In this document: one piece after another, positions 63,643 through 64,000 of the stretch | Layout of the letters: every line of letters starts with the position of its first letter | How positions within the stretch are numbered: the stretch's first letter is position 1 | Source of the DNA: Chelatococcus sambhunathii | Lineage (GTDB): Bacteria > Pseudomonadota > Alphaproteobacteria > Rhizobiales > Beijerinckiaceae | DNA: 64,000 bases | Assembly: GCF_001418005.1 (NCBI RefSeq) | Contig: NZ_LIOL01000004.1 | Span: 362,135-426,134 of the forward strand | Direction: 5' to 3' | Position numbers and translations under genes: made by a program | Notes under the pieces: model-generated | What the model saw: the letters and a program-made list of their open reading frames with translations, nothing else | What the model was told of the DNA's origin: nothing | Databases searched by the model: none

Positions 63643-64000
63643 TGACCTGCCCCCCGCCGGTCCCTCATTCATTGTGAGAGCCCAGGGGTTTGGTAGCTGA
63701 TCTCCATCGCCGGCGGTAGCGGCCGGGCGGTGGAGCTGATTACGTTGCGCAACCGCCCGGCCGCGGGGTTCAGCCGCACGGCTTCGGGGGTAAGCCCGCC
63801 GTGCGCCGAGTGTGGGCGCACGTGGTTGTAGTCGAGCCGCCAGCGCTCGATCACGGCGCGGGCCTCGGCCAGATTGGCGAAGACCTCCTCGTTCAGACAC
63901 TTGTCGCGCAGCTTGCCGTTGAAGCTCTCCACGAAGCCGTTCTGTTGCGGCTTGCCCGGCGCGATGTAGTGCCAGTCGACGCCGGTGCGATTGGTCCATT
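63643..64000 (-). mobile_element. IS3-family insertion sequence, 3' end (runs off the window)
   Basis: One end begins at 63643 with TGACCTGCCCCCC, typical of IS3-family terminal repeats starting TG. It contains the C-terminal part of an OrfB-type transposase and disrupts a dehydratase gene. The other end and the target duplication lie beyond base 64000. Confidence 0.75.
63669..63998 (-). CDS. IS3-family transposase OrfB, C-terminal part
   Basis: The reading frame runs off the right edge. Integrase-core sequence: [33 protein letters not shown], with the third catalytic Glu in the [14 protein letters not shown] motif, then [18 protein letters not shown]. It ends at a stop at 63669, 26 bp inside the element end. 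The catalytic DDE residues that precede lie outside the window. Confidence 0.92.
   Translation of the reverse strand, partial: WTNRTGVDWHYIAPGKPQQNGFVESFNGKLRDKCLNEEVFANLAEARAVIERWRLDYNHVRPHSAHGGLTPEAVRLNPAAGRLRNVISSTARPLPPAMEISYQTPGLSQ

Overview
The window is high-GC DNA with densely packed genes, mostly in tight operons with 4-bp ATGA start/stop overlaps. It looks like the chromosome of a free-living alphaproteobacterium, most likely Hyphomicrobiales (Rhizobiales). The reasons are the gene order ileS-lspA-exported protein-two M16 peptidases-pgi-mutL, an endonuclease-type MutL, the rsmD/RluB-type/tadA group, glcDEF, a split lutA/lutBC, a DUF1326/DUF2182 pair, many ABC and tripartite carboxylate transporters, and palindromic intergenic repeats of a kind common in that order. 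I cannot fix the genus. No rRNA, tRNA or CRISPR was seen.

Layout. 1-10.1 kb holds housekeeping genes (3'-end of ileS, lspA, exported protein, active plus inactive M16 peptidase, pgi, mutL). 10.1-11.2 kb is a low-GC islet with an unusual Cys/Pro protein carrying 39 consecutive prolines, behind its own promoter and before two hairpins. 11.2-14.0 kb is RNA modification (rsmD, RluB family, tadA). 14.0-15.7 kb is a DUF2182/DUF1326 pair with metal-ligand-like sequence. 15.8-26.8 kb is 2-hydroxyacid oxidation: glcDEF with a divergent LysR regulator, a DUF3422 protein, and lutA separated from lutBC by an exported alpha-carbonic anhydrase. 27.0-31.5 kb is a guanidinium exporter preceded by what looks like a guanidine-II riboswitch, then arginine/ornithine catabolism (ornithine cyclodeaminase, RocD, arginase, divergent Lrp). 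31.6-34.2 kb has an omptin-like outer-membrane barrel and a DUF411/DUF305/His-Cys-rich cluster. 34.3-37.4 kb has regulators and an alpha/beta hydrolase. 36.7-44.1 kb is a Liv-type ABC operon with an acyl-CoA ligase and TetR. 44.3-46.7 kb has a GlxA-type regulator, a cysteine hydrolase and a 1-Cys peroxiredoxin. 47.0-49.6 kb is one 861-residue effector-like gene. 49.6-55.9 kb has a HisD paralogue, an XRE-cupin regulator and a polyamine-type ABC transporter. 56.2-62.5 kb is tctCBA with tctDE and an extra binding protein. 62.5-64 kb has a TIM-barrel protein and a dehydratase gene cut by an IS3-type element that leaves the window.

Most notable: the 47.0-49.6 kb gene joins an apparent R-S-E ADP-ribosyltransferase domain to a C-terminal OTU-like cysteine protease whose motifs occur in circularly permuted order (His motif before Cys motif). 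Its AT-rich leader carries the palindrome CGGAAAT-N5-ATTTCCG. The only other copy of the GGAAAT-N5-ATTTCC core that I found by eye lies upstream of the poly-proline gene 36 kb away, so the two orphan, foreign-looking genes may share a regulator.
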